From contig NZ_JAFLVX010000028.1 in NCBI RefSeq assembly GCF_017316185.1, positions 1 through 47,840 on the forward strand: a stretch of DNA of 47,840 bases, given 5' to 3'. Source of the stretch: Candidatus Vagococcus giribetii. GTDB taxonomy: Bacteria > Bacillota > Bacilli > Lactobacillales > Vagococcaceae. Within the stretch, counting starts at the first letter, position 1. Each line of letters begins with the position of its first letter. The notes under the pieces are model-generated. The model was not told where the DNA came from. It did not search any database and saw only the letters and a program-made list of their open reading frames with translations. Below, piece after piece: positions 7,218 through 15,722 of this stretch. Made by a program: the position numbers and the translations under genes.

Positions 7218-7394
7218 TTAGTCGATTAAATCTAACACTTTTTGGTAAGCTTCAATTTCTGCAAGCAAACGTTGGATTTGAATTTCATTTTCAATGAAAT
7301 TAATTGAGTTACCAAGTGGCTTTTCACGGTTGTCCTCTAAACGGTCTACTTCTTTCTTTGCTTCGTTCACAAAATGAATAATTTTTTCTTTCAT
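7218..7394 (-). CDS. Small hypothetical protein, 58 aa, probably helical
   Basis: ATG at 7394 (minus strand) is preceded by a strong GGGAGG ribosome binding site about 9 bases away, and the frame closes with TAA at 7218-7220. The peptide begins MKEKIIHFVNEAKKEVD and ends EAYQKVLDLID. It is highly charged, with heptad-like Leu/Ile spacing, and looks like two helices that could form a hairpin or coiled coil. It has its own terminator directly downstream. The family was not recognised. Context (a membrane protein gene upstream on the same strand) does not reveal a function. The ribosome binding site, terminator and clean frame make it a real gene. Confidence 0.8.
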   Translation of the reverse strand: MKEKIIHFVNEAKKEVDRLEDNREKPLGNSINFIENEIQIQRLLAEIEAYQKVLDLID

Positions 7395-7472
7395 CCTATC
7401 ACGCCTCCCGTTTAATCTTTGATACTTATATTATAAGACTATGTGGGATTAAAAACAAATGAAAACGCTTCG

Positions 7473-8153
7473 TTAGTTATTTTTTTGTTTTGGTGTAAAG
7501 GCAAACAATTGTAACCATTCAGGTGATTGTTTACCTTTGATAAAACAAACCACGCTAAAAACGATTGCGCCTGCTGTATTAGTGAATAAGTCACCCATAG
7601 TATCCATTAAAACAGCTCGACCTACTAAATCTTTTCCTGAGCTTGTTGCAAAACGCTGCATGTTTAGTCCTAGTAGACCGTCAAATGTGAATTCATAAAA
7701 TTCCCAAAAAACGCCCATTGTCATAGCAAAGAAGAAGCCAAACAAGACAATTGTCCCGACACTTAAATGCTGAAATTTTGGCATGAGTAAACTCAAGATA
7801 CCTAGACCAAGAGTTGCTAGAAGCATGGCACTAGAAAAGTGTAAAAATTTGTCCCAGTAAAAGAATTTTCCATAAAATGAAAGTCCTGTTCCTAATGAGA
7901 CTGCAAACAAAATAAAGAGCCAATACAAATTCTTAAGAGCAATAGGTGCTTTAAATTTGAATAAGGCTTCTAGTCCAAAAGGTAAGCAAGAAATAATCAT
8001 ACCAAGGACGACTTGAATGCCAAGAAACCATATATTACTTGCTTTTTCAGGATACTTAAATCCCTTGAAAAAAAGATAAATAGCAATGATGAGTCCGATT
8101 AATAAAATAAGATAAAACACATTTAGGTCTTTTCTTTTTGATAATTTAGTCAT
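7473..8153 (-). CDS. YjdF-like (DUF2238-type) integral membrane protein
   Basis: The product has 226 residues, with about six hydrophobic segments beginning around residues 13, 43, 73, 100, 130 and 185. The loop motifs WDKFLHFSSAMLLA (after the third helix) and WEFYEFTFDGLLGLNMQ, followed by DTMGDLFTNTAGA, match what I know of the DUF2238/YjdF family, whose conserved acidic and His residues face the membrane. The biochemical role is unknown. The start follows AAGGGGGC. It is transcribed divergently from the oxidoreductase gene at 8306, from a promoter at 8176-8205. The 58-aa gene follows after an 78-base gap. Confidence 0.75.
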   Translation of the reverse strand: MTKLSKRKDLNVFYLILLIGLIIAIYLFFKGFKYPEKASNIWFLGIQVVLGMIISCLPFGLEALFKFKAPIALKNLYWLFILFAVSLGTGLSFYGKFFYWDKFLHFSSAMLLATLGLGILSLLMPKFQHLSVGTIVLFGFFFAMTMGVFWEFYEFTFDGLLGLNMQRFATSSGKDLVGRAVLMDTMGDLFTNTAGAIVFSVVCFIKGKQSPEWLQLFAFTPKQKNN

Positions 8154-8175
8154 GAAAAAGCCCCCTTTTTTTAAT

Positions 8176-8205
8176 ATTATGCCACAATTGTTGGTTTTAT
8201 GCCAA
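8176..8205 (-). promoter_or_regulatory. Promoter of the YjdF-like gene (minus strand)
   Basis: On the minus strand TTGGCA (8205-8200) lies 18 bases from CATAAT (8181-8176). TGGCATAA occurs at both boxes as a direct repeat. Confidence 0.5.
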
Positions 8206-8305
8206 GAAAGTTACTGAAAATAAAACTCCATGTTCCATCATAGAATATCCAACCTTTTAATGATAGAATTAACCTATTCACTTGAAACTATTAGGAGGTA
8301 CATAG

Positions 8306-9208
8306 ATGATTAAAGTCGGTATTATTGGATTAGGTGGTATTTTTAAGAAAGCCTATTTACCTGTTATCTCAGAAAATAGAGACGGGTTTGATTATTATTT
8401 TTCTAGCAGTAATGAAGAAACAAAAACGATGTTGAAACAAACATATGGTTTTACCAATTTTTGCGAAACAATCGACGAGCTAATTGCTTGTGAGATAGAA
8501 GCTTGTTTTGTCCATTCCGCAACTGTGGCTCATTTTGAAGTAGCTAAAACCTTATTAACAAAAGGGATTCACGTGTTTATGGATAAACCATTAAGCGAGG
8601 AATTTGAGGAAACGAAGGAGTTGTTTCGTTTAGCAGAAGTAAATAACGTGTACTTAATGACAGGATTTAATCGCCGATTTGTCCCAAGTTTGGAGCATAT
8701 CAAAGGTTTAGCTGATAAACGCCTTATTTATTTGGAGAAAAACAGAGCGCTAGCCGAATTTTCACCAAAGTTTGCTATTAATGACATGTTTTTACATTTA
8801 GTTGATACAGCCGTATATTTATTAGACAGTCCAAACATTAACATTGTCTCATCAACAGTTTTAGGGACAGACACTTTGGAATACGCGACGCTTCAGTTAG
8901 AGGCAGATAATGCTCTGGCGATTCTTTCCATGGATATGAAGAGTGGTGCGCATACAGAAGTTTTTCGCAGCACAAGTCCAGAAGGCGTAGTCACTATCAA
9001 TAATTTAGGTCAAACAACAAAAGAAACACCAAAGGGCGTGATGAAAATAGCGCAGTATGATTGGACACCAACTTTAGTCGAACGTGGCTTTGACAGTATG
9101 ATAAAAGCCTTTCTTCACTTTTTAACAACAGGAGAAACGTCTGAATTAAGACAAGAAAATGTGCTATTAAGTCATGAGATTTGTCATAAGATTTTACAAG
9201 AAAACTAA
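8306..9208 (+). CDS. Gfo/Idh/MocA family NAD(P)-dependent oxidoreductase
   Basis: The product has 300 residues with an AGGAGG ribosome binding site. An N-terminal Rossmann domain starts with VGIIGLGGI (residues 4-12), the dinucleotide-binding loop. DKP at 93-95 corresponds to the family's conserved (E/D)KP. The C-terminal alpha/beta domain has NDMFLHLVDTAVYLL, a D-x-x-x-H-x-x-D arrangement near the expected catalytic region. Members oxidise or reduce sugars, inositols or related alcohols; the substrate is not predictable here. At 300 residues it is somewhat shorter than the common 330-350. It is the first gene of a run with an acetyltransferase and a hydrolase. Confidence 0.9.
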   Translation: MIKVGIIGLGGIFKKAYLPVISENRDGFDYYFSSSNEETKTMLKQTYGFTNFCETIDELIACEIEACFVHSATVAHFEVAKTLLTKGIHVFMDKPLSEEFEETKELFRLAEVNNVYLMTGFNRRFVPSLEHIKGLADKRLIYLEKNRALAEFSPKFAINDMFLHLVDTAVYLLDSPNINIVSSTVLGTDTLEYATLQLEADNALAILSMDMKSGAHTEVFRSTSPEGVVTINNLGQTTKETPKGVMKIAQYDWTPTLVERGFDSMIKAFLHFLTTGETSELRQENVLLSHEICHKILQEN

Positions 9209-9226
9209 TGGAGGTATGTGTCACTT

Positions 9227-9760
9227 ATGAGAATGAAAACATCAAGAATTTACGTACGACCACTACAAGTAGCAGATGCTAGCTATCTATTAAAGAGTTC
9301 ACAAGATCAAGAAATTAGATATATGACTGGAACAACGGCTCATTTTAGTCTTGATGTGATAGAGCAACATATAGAATCAATCACAAAGGACGATTCTCGT
9401 GAAGATTATGCTATCTGTTTAAACGAAACAGATGAAGTTATTGGGGAATTATCGATTCTAGATATAGATGAAGAGGATGAATCAGCAGGCTTTCGAATCT
9501 CCATGACAAGCATTGAGCACACAGGAAAAGGGTTAGGATATGAAGTATTACGCTTGATGATTTCTTATGTATTTGAAGAACTTAAGCTGAATCGTTTGCA
9601 GTTAGAAGTTTTTAGTCATAACAAACGAGGCATTCGTGCTTATAAAAAAGTAGGATTTGTTAAGGAAGGGACATTAAGACAAACGAGAAAATTCGAAGAT
9701 CATTTTTTTGATGAAGTGATTATGTCTATCCTGAAGCAAGATTATGTAAATCATCAATAG
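9227..9760 (+). CDS. GNAT acetyltransferase, RimJ/RimL-like
   Basis: From the ATG at 9227 the product has 177 residues. A GTG at 9218 is in frame but lies only 3 bases after the TGGAGG (9209-9214), too close to be used; the ATG at 9227 is 12 bases away. The sequence has the RimJ-like order: a 'R-x-Y-V-R-P' first strand, ISMTSIEHTGKGLGYEVLRLM as acetyl-CoA motif A, and LQLEVFSHNKRGIRAYKKVGF with the typical N-x-x-(A/G)-I-x-x-Y-x-K-x-G-F ending. It is predicted to acetylate an N-terminus, amine or small molecule. It starts 18 bases after the oxidoreductase stop and belongs to the same unit. Confidence 0.88.
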   Translation: MRMKTSRIYVRPLQVADASYLLKSSQDQEIRYMTGTTAHFSLDVIEQHIESITKDDSREDYAICLNETDEVIGELSILDIDEEDESAGFRISMTSIEHTGKGLGYEVLRLMISYVFEELKLNRLQLEVFSHNKRGIRAYKKVGFVKEGTLRQTRKFEDHFFDEVIMSILKQDYVNHQ

Positions 9761-9776
9761 GGAAGGAAGTTAAAGA

Positions 9777-10523
9777 ATGATTGTAATTGAAAGACATAAA
9801 GTAAATGGTTTAACTTTTTTAGAAGTCGTCAAAGAAAACTTAATGAAGAAGACAATTCCCACTGTATTTTTCTATCATGGTTGGACTAATTGTAAAGAGA
9901 CAGTTTTAGTCAATGGCTATGAGATTGCTCAACAAAACATGAGAGCCATCATTCCAGATGCTATTTATCACGGTGAACGACGTGATGATAAACCAACGAC
10001 GGATCATTTTGAAGAATTTCCGTCTATTGTCATGAGTAGTGTTGATGAATTTGATATTATTTTAACTCATCTAATGAAGAGGCGTCCGATTGATTCAACA
10101 AGAATTGGTGTGACTGGTCTTTCTATGGGAGGCATCACAACTTGTGCTATCATGAATCGCTATCCAGAAGTTAAAGCAGCTGATTGCTTAATGGGAGCTC
10201 CTAATTTTCATGATTTTATAGTAAGTATTGCTAAAAAAGCTTATGGATTCGAAGAATTACCAATTGATTTTAAAGCAGAGCTAGGCAAATTGAAGGCTTA
10301 CGATTTATCTTTAACACCTGAGAGAGTCGCTCGTAGACATTTTCATTTTTGGCATGGGACAAAAGATGAGATGGTTCCATATCAACCAACCTTTGATTTC
10401 TATACGACTCAGAAAGAAAGTAACACAGGGATTAATATGACTTTTACGACAACTGAGGATGGCCATAAAGTACCATATAGTATCACACTTGAAATGGCGG
10501 CATTTTTCGCTAGAGTCTTGTAA
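9777..10523 (+). CDS. Alpha/beta hydrolase, YitV-like esterase
   Basis: The product has 248 residues. The nucleophile elbow is GLSMGG with Ser116. The probable triad partners are Asp197 (HGTKDEMVP) and His230 (EDGHKVP), spaced as expected for the alpha/beta fold. An oxyanion-hole HGW lies at 34-36. It resembles the YitV group of prolyl-oligopeptidase-like esterases; the natural substrate is unknown. No signal peptide is present, so it acts in the cytoplasm. It follows the acetyltransferase by 16 bases with GGAAGG as ribosome binding site. Confidence 0.85.
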   Translation: MIVIERHKVNGLTFLEVVKENLMKKTIPTVFFYHGWTNCKETVLVNGYEIAQQNMRAIIPDAIYHGERRDDKPTTDHFEEFPSIVMSSVDEFDIILTHLMKRRPIDSTRIGVTGLSMGGITTCAIMNRYPEVKAADCLMGAPNFHDFIVSIAKKAYGFEELPIDFKAELGKLKAYDLSLTPERVARRHFHFWHGTKDEMVPYQPTFDFYTTQKESNTGINMTFTTTEDGHKVPYSITLEMAAFFARVL

Positions 10524-10545
10524 GAAATCTTATTCAAATTAATGA

Positions 10546-10575
10546 TTGTCATAAGACATCTGTTTTGAGTACAAT
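10546..10575 (+). promoter_or_regulatory. Promoter of the UDP-GlcNAc 2-epimerase gene
   Basis: TTGTCA (10546-10551) and TACAAT (10570-10575) are separated by 18 bases; the gene starts about 30 bases downstream. Confidence 0.6.
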
Positions 10576-10607
10576 AGAAAGTATGAGTGAAAGAAAAGAG
10601 GGAAATC

Positions 10608-11714
10608 ATGAAGCAAAATAAAAAAGTGATGTTAGTTTTTGGGACGCGTCCAGAAGCCATAAAAATGGGACCTCTTGTCATGGAGCTAAAAAAACAAGAT
10701 GATATTGATACTGTAGTTTGTGTCACAGGTCAACATCGTGAAATGCTAGATCAAGTGTTACCAATTTTTAATATTAAACCAGACTATGACTTAGAAATTA
10801 TGAAGCATCAGCAAGATTTATTTGATGTAACAGTTAATATACTTGAAAGAATTAAGCCTGTTTTAGAAAAAGAGCAACCTGATATGGTACTTGTCCACGG
10901 AGACACGACAACGACGTATGCTGCAGGTTTAGCCAGTTTTTATCTAAGAATTCCAGTGGGACATGTGGAGGCAGGTCTTAGAACACATAATATCTACTCA
11001 CCTTATCCAGAAGAGTTTAACCGTCAATCAGTCGGTTTGTTTTCAACCTTGAATTTTGCCCCAACGAAAAAAGCGCAACAAAATTTATTAGATGAAGGGA
11101 AGGCACCAGAGAGTATTTTTGTGACAGGAAATACTGCCATTGATGCCCTCAACACAACGGTTAAAGCGGACTATCAACACCCCTTGCTTGATTGGGCTAA
11201 AGGGAGTCAGTTAATTGTTTTAACAGCTCATCGAAGAGAAAATTACGGCGAACCAATGAGACATATGTTCCAAGCGGTGAAACGTATTGTAGATGAACAC
11301 CCTGAGATTAAAGTTGTTTATCCTATTCACATGAATCCGATGATTCAAGAATTGGCTGATGAGATTTTTAAGAATACGGATCGAGTGAAGATTATTCCAC
11401 CAATGGAAGTAGTGGATTTTCACAATCTATTAGCTAAAAGCCATATTATTCTAACGGATAGTGGTGGGATTCAAGAAGAAGCACCTTCATTAGGGAAACC
11501 TGTTTTGGTTATGAGAGACACAACTGAACGACCTGAAGGAATCGAAGCAGGTACCTTGAAGCTTGTAGGAACAGATGAAGAAGTTATCTATCGTCATTTT
11601 AAAGAATTGCTTGATTCAGATACCTTGTATCAGCAAATGTCTGAAGCGAGTAACCCATATGGTGATGGGGATGCTGCTAAACAAATAGTTGCTATTTTAA
11701 AAGAAACCTTATAA
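10608..11714 (+). CDS. mnaA: UDP-N-acetylglucosamine 2-epimerase (non-hydrolysing)
   Basis: The ATG at 10608 has a GAGGG ribosome binding site 5 bases upstream. The longer frame from GTG 10587 would put this site inside the gene, so I chose 10608 (368 residues, normal length). It interconverts UDP-GlcNAc and UDP-ManNAc, supplying ManNAc for teichoic acid linkage units or other wall polymers. Family hallmarks are FGTRPEAIKMGPL at the N-terminus, HGDTTTTYAA, VGHVEAGLRT with the His/Glu pair, LTAHRRENYG, and TDSGGIQEEAP near the C-terminus. It is a single-gene unit with its own promoter and terminator. The WxL surface cluster lies downstream, but no linked glycosyltransferase genes are seen. Confidence 0.94.
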   Translation: MKQNKKVMLVFGTRPEAIKMGPLVMELKKQDDIDTVVCVTGQHREMLDQVLPIFNIKPDYDLEIMKHQQDLFDVTVNILERIKPVLEKEQPDMVLVHGDTTTTYAAGLASFYLRIPVGHVEAGLRTHNIYSPYPEEFNRQSVGLFSTLNFAPTKKAQQNLLDEGKAPESIFVTGNTAIDALNTTVKADYQHPLLDWAKGSQLIVLTAHRRENYGEPMRHMFQAVKRIVDEHPEIKVVYPIHMNPMIQELADEIFKNTDRVKIIPPMEVVDFHNLLAKSHIILTDSGGIQEEAPSLGKPVLVMRDTTERPEGIEAGTLKLVGTDEEVIYRHFKELLDSDTLYQQMSEASNPYGDGDAAKQIVAILKETL

Positions 11715-11720
11715 GAAAAA

Positions 11721-11767
11721 GTTACTCCACAATAAGAATTATCTTTTTGTGAGGAGTGACTTTTTTT
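11721..11767 (+). terminator. Terminator of mnaA
   Basis: GTTACTCC-ACAA (11721-11732) pairs with TTGT-(GA)-GGAGTGAC (to 11760), followed by seven T residues. Confidence 0.8.
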
Positions 11768-11963
11768 GTTTTATCCCATAAGTTTATGAACTTAATGAAC
11801 ATGGTTAAGCTTAATTTTGGTAAAAAATACAAATATTGATAAAGCTAAATACGAACAGTGAAACGATTACATTTTTTTAATATAAAGAATTTTCGTAATC
11901 TATACATTATATAACAAATATTTTTTAATTTTACAATAACTATACAGCTTGTTTACACTTCTA

Positions 11964-11972
11964 TGCTATACT
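11964..11972 (+). promoter_or_regulatory. Extended -10 promoter of the WxL gene
   Basis: TG-C-TATACT (11964-11972) is a good extended -10, about 33 bases before the ATG at 12005. No good -35 lies at the normal distance. The preceding 190 bases (11770-11960) are AT-rich and otherwise show nothing clear. Confidence 0.5.
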
Positions 11973-12004
11973 TCTGCTTGTATCAAATAAAAGGAGAGAA
12001 TAGA

Positions 12005-14338
12005 ATGAAACAAATTAAGTTACATCAATTGGTACTTGCTGCCATTTCAGGTGCTGTCTTATTTACAGTGCCAGTTGGAGCGGAAAACGCTTCAGACCCT
12101 GCTCCAGAGATAAAACCGAGCCAACCAAATGGACAAAAAGTATTGTTTGACAATACTCACGCGCAGACTGCAGGAGCAGCTGACTGGGTAATTGATGGTG
12201 CTTTTTCTGACTTTGGACAAGGCCTAGCAAACAATGGTTATTACGTGAAAGAGTTGCGTAAAACAACACCTATCACACTAGATGACCTAAAAGAATACGA
12301 TGTGTTTGTTTTACCAGAAGCGAACATTCCTTACAAAGTGTCAGAACAACAAGCAATTGAAGATTATGTATCTGCTGGTGGATCTGTGTTTTATATCAGT
12401 GACCATTACAATGCAGACCGTAACAAAAATAGAATTGATGCATCTGAAGCATTTAACGGCTACCGTCGTGGTGCATACACAGATATGACAAAAGATATGT
12501 CTGAAGCAGAAAAAAATTCTGAAGCAATGCAAGGCGTTGAAAGTAGCGATTGGCTAAATGAAACATTTGGCGTTCGTTTTAGATATAACGGAATTGATAA
12601 TATTAGTGACAGCAGTAAATGGGTAATGAATGATGCTTTTGGTATTTTAGATGGTGTTAACTCAGTAGGTTTACATGCTGGTTCAACTGTTGCAATTATG
12701 GATCCAACACGTGCTAAAGGACTTATTTACCCACCATCTGGTTTAACAAGTTCAGCTAACAAATGGGGTCCATCTGTAGACCAAGGTGTTTACAATGGTG
12801 GCGGTGTTGAAGAAGGTGCTTATGTAGCAATCAGTAAAAAAGATAAAGGTAAAGCTGCTTTCATCGGAGACACATCAATGGTTGAAGATGCATCTCCAAA
12901 ATACATGAGAGATGAAAACGGCAAATCTAAAAAAACTTATGATGGCTACAAAGAAAAAGACGATGCAAAAGTATTAGTCCAATTAGTAGACTGGTTAAGT
13001 AAACAAGAAGACTATGATACGTTTGACAAAATGGGTATACAGTTATCTTCAAAAACGGTCTTACATGACTTTGAAGACCCAGCAAAAAGTACTGAACCTC
13101 AAAAAGAACCATGGGCAGCTCCAGCAGCTGGATTCAAATGGTATGATAACAGTACGTTCGCACCAGGAAGTTTTGGAACAACTTCAACAGTACAAGTTCC
13201 TTCAGAAGGAAAAGTATCGATTGAGTTGAAAGAAAAACCTCAAGCCAAAAGAGATAACAAAGCAGTTGTGAAAGTAACAGGACTTGCTCCAAACGCAAAA
13301 GCAGATAACTATCAATTAGGTTTATACACTCCTGTTGCTCAAAATGGCTTCACTCAAGGCTCTCAAGTAGCTAAGACAAAAGTTGGTGACGGTGAATGGT
13401 TACCAATTGGTTATTCAGAAAAATTCAGCGTAACAGCTGATGCTAACGGTAACGCTGAACAAGTAGTTTACTTTAACGTTCAAGCAGAGGGTGACTACAA
13501 CATTCGTGTGAAACAAAATAAAGATAACTTAGTAACAAATCCGATTACGATTTTACCGTTTTCTGAAACAGAAGGACCAACAGATCCTGAAGTACCAGAA
13601 ACACCAAAAGATGAAGCAAACTACGACGTAACTGGTAAGATTGCTTTTGAAAAAAATGATGGCTCAGTTAAACCAATTGACCCTGAAAATCCAAAAGATA
13701 ACACAAGACCAATTAATCCTGATGGGTCAGAACCAAATAACCCGGCTGGTGGTTTATTATCAGTAGACTACGCATCAAGTTTCTCATTTGGTAAACAAGC
13801 AATCGAAAATCAAGGTGTGCTTTACGGAGCTCAACCACAACAATTTAAAGATTCTGATTTAACAAGAGGAAACTATGTTCAAGTAAGTGATCGTCGTGGA
13901 TCGAATGCTGGTTGGGTATTGAGTATCGTTCAAAATGAACAATTTAAAACAGCGGCAAATGAAGAGTTAACAGGGGCAAAACTATATCTTGGTAACGGTT
14001 CGCTTAACTCGCCAAGTATGTTAGAAGAAAGTTTCTTACCTGAAACTGCACCAACTAACTTAGTTAAACAATTAACAGCAACAACAGACAAAGTCACAGG
14101 TGGATTAGAGTTAATCCCAGGACAAAGTAGTATTATCATGTCTGCTGATAAAGGAAAAGGAAACGGAACTTGGACATTATCTTATGGTCAAACAAAAGAT
14201 AACAACATTGGTTTAGTTGGGAACAATAACCCAAGTAAATCTTCTGTGATTTTATCTATTCCAAGTTCATCAAATGCAACATCTTCAAGTTATGAATCAA
14301 CATTAACTTACAGATTATCAATGGTTCCTGCACCTTAA
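12005..14338 (+). CDS. WxL-domain surface protein with GATase-like N-terminal domain
   Basis: The ATG at 12005 follows AAAGGAGAG; the longer frame from 11963 begins at the promoter and is rejected. The product has 777 residues. A signal peptide ends near VPVGA-EN (about 27). Residues 40-145 resemble the glutamine-amidotransferase-like fold of DUF4350-type domains (VLFDNTHAQ, YDVFVLPEA, VSAGGSVFYISDH). A central region with beta-rich repeats and a Pro/Glu/Asp-rich linker (about 535-590) leads to the WxL domain (about 600-777) with GWVLSIVQ as the first motif. The second motif, normally ending W-x-L, is LTYRLSMVP, so Trp is replaced by Tyr. WxL domains bind peptidoglycan non-covalently on the cell surface. 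The next gene encodes its likely partner. Confidence 0.9.
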   Translation: MKQIKLHQLVLAAISGAVLFTVPVGAENASDPAPEIKPSQPNGQKVLFDNTHAQTAGAADWVIDGAFSDFGQGLANNGYYVKELRKTTPITLDDLKEYDVFVLPEANIPYKVSEQQAIEDYVSAGGSVFYISDHYNADRNKNRIDASEAFNGYRRGAYTDMTKDMSEAEKNSEAMQGVESSDWLNETFGVRFRYNGIDNISDSSKWVMNDAFGILDGVNSVGLHAGSTVAIMDPTRAKGLIYPPSGLTSSANKWGPSVDQGVYNGGGVEEGAYVAISKKDKGKAAFIGDTSMVEDASPKYMRDENGKSKKTYDGYKEKDDAKVLVQLVDWLSKQEDYDTFDKMGIQLSSKTVLHDFEDPAKSTEPQKEPWAAPAAGFKWYDNSTFAPGSFGTTSTVQVPSEGKVSIELKEKPQAKRDNKAVVKVTGLAPNAKADNYQLGLYTPVAQNGFTQGSQVAKTKVGDGEWLPIGYSEKFSVTADANGNAEQVVYFNVQAEGDYNIRVKQNKDNLVTNPITILPFSETEGPTDPEVPETPKDEANYDVTGKIAFEKNDGSVKPIDPENPKDNTRPINPDGSEPNNPAGGLLSVDYASSFSFGKQAIENQGVLYGAQPQQFKDSDLTRGNYVQVSDRRGSNAGWVLSIVQNEQFKTAANEELTGAKLYLGNGSLNSPSMLEESFLPETAPTNLVKQLTATTDKVTGGLELIPGQSSIIMSADKGKGNGTWTLSYGQTKDNNIGLVGNNNPSKSSVILSIPSSSNATSSSYESTLTYRLSMVPAP

Positions 14339-14356
14339 TCAAAGAGGACAGTTAAG

Positions 14357-14391
14357 AAAGGGTCTGACGTTTTTTGTCAGACTCTTTTTAT
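14357..14391 (+). terminator. Terminator after WxL gene
   Basis: GTCTGAC (14362-14368) pairs with GTCAGAC (14376-14382), extended by flanking AAAGG/TCTTT pairs, then a T run. It separates the WxL gene from the DUF916 gene. Confidence 0.8.
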
Positions 14392-14467
14392 TGAAGAAAC
14401 CTATCAAAACAGGTAATCTAAAAAGAGAAAAATGTGTTAAATTTTTTATTAGTGGAAGGAAGAAAAA

Positions 14468-15544
14468 ATGAATTTTTTTAAGAAGTCTTTACTCGTAATG
14501 GCAGTGTTGATTGGTTCTTTGTTAAGTTCAGGTGTTACTGCTCATGGTAATGAAGTTGGTTTTTCAGTAGAGCCTGTTTTCCCTAAAAATCAATTAGATC
14601 AATCAAGCGGTTATTTTCATCTATTGATGAAAGAAGGGCAAAAACAGACGATTCAAGTTAAACTTAAAAATACAAAAGACACAGAAGTTGAACTTAGCGC
14701 TTGGGTTTCAAGTGCTAAAACGAATGTCAATGGAGTTGTTGATTACAGCGATAATAAAAGCGATGCAGATGCGTCACTTCAATATGATTTAGCCGATATG
14801 GTGAAGATGGAAAAAGACATTAAACTTCCTCCAAAATCAGAACAAACTGTAGATATAGAAGTTGCAATGCTTGAAGCTCGCATGGAAGGGATAGTGGCTG
14901 GTGGATTGACTTTTGAAGAGAAAAATCCAGGTGGGACAAAAGCTCTAACTAGCCAAACAGGTGTCAAAAATAAATTTTCTTATGTAGTAGCGCTACTCGT
15001 GCAACAAGATTCGGAAATTTTACTTGAACCTGAACTAGCTATTGGAAAAGTTGCTCCAACTCAGTTGAATTCAAAAAGTGCTATCTCAGCAGAGATTCGA
15101 AATGTTGCGGGTATTTTCTTGAACGATATGGCAATTAGTGTTGATATTGTTGATAAGAAATCAGAAAAAGTAGCCTTTCAAATGAAGAAAGAAAATATGC
15201 AAATGGCACCGAATTCCACAATGAAGTTTCCAGTTTTTTTAAATGGTGAGAAGTTAAAACCAGGAGATTATGAGTACCGTGCTCATGTATCAGGTAAAAG
15301 TTCAGCTGATGATGGTGATATGCAGGAGTGGGACTTGACTGCTGACTTTACCGTAGATAATAAAGAAGCTAAAAAGTTAAATGATACAGATACACAGTTG
15401 CCTGAAAAGCAAGGATTAAGTTGGTGGATTTGGTTATTGATTGCCCTAAATGTTATCGTTTTAGGTGGTATCATACTGTTTGTCGTGAAGAAACAAAAAG
15501 CTAGTAAAAAGAAAAGAAAGAAACGTCGTAAAAAGAAAAAATAA
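14468..15544 (+). CDS. WxL-interacting protein (DUF916/DUF3324)
   Basis: The product has 358 residues and starts at an ATG after GGAAGGAAG. Order: signal peptide (about 1-28), DUF916 (WxL protein peptidoglycan-binding domain, about 30-150, with VEPVFPKNQ and the GYF segment), DUF3324 (about 155-295), a transmembrane helix (LSWWIWLLIALNVIVLGGII, about 317-340), and a very basic tail of mostly Lys/Arg. In enterococci such WxLIP proteins bind WxL proteins at the surface and are encoded next to them, as here. The protein is membrane-anchored with the tail in the cytoplasm. A terminator between the genes suggests it is expressed separately or by read-through from the WxL gene. Confidence 0.93.
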   Translation: MNFFKKSLLVMAVLIGSLLSSGVTAHGNEVGFSVEPVFPKNQLDQSSGYFHLLMKEGQKQTIQVKLKNTKDTEVELSAWVSSAKTNVNGVVDYSDNKSDADASLQYDLADMVKMEKDIKLPPKSEQTVDIEVAMLEARMEGIVAGGLTFEEKNPGGTKALTSQTGVKNKFSYVVALLVQQDSEILLEPELAIGKVAPTQLNSKSAISAEIRNVAGIFLNDMAISVDIVDKKSEKVAFQMKKENMQMAPNSTMKFPVFLNGEKLKPGDYEYRAHVSGKSSADDGDMQEWDLTADFTVDNKEAKKLNDTDTQLPEKQGLSWWIWLLIALNVIVLGGIILFVVKKQKASKKKRKKRRKKKK

Positions 15545-15552
15545 CTAAACTA

Positions 15553-15586
15553 AAACAGAGCCTAGAAAAATAGGTTCTGTTTTTTT
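15553..15586 (+). terminator. Terminator after DUF916 gene
   Basis: AAACAGAGCCTA (15553-15564) pairs with TAGGTTCTGTTT (15571-15582), with one wobble pair, and is followed by T residues. Confidence 0.82.
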
Positions 15587-15722
15587 GAGTAAGTAACTAA
15601 AAAACCTTTAGTTTTTATTAAAATAATCTGAATTTTTGTTAAAACCCTACTTCAGTCGGATGCAAAAATAACTCTTGGTTGATACAATGAACTTGTATTA
15701 AAGATATTTAATGGAGGTTTTT

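Noticed and set aside
9218-9226. GTG 9218 as the start of the acetyltransferase
   Set aside because: The ribosome binding site lies only 3 bases before it; the ATG at 9227 is more plausible.
11963-12004. N-terminal extension of the WxL protein from 11963
   Set aside because: This part overlaps the extended -10 promoter; the ATG at 12005 has a clear ribosome binding site and signal peptide.
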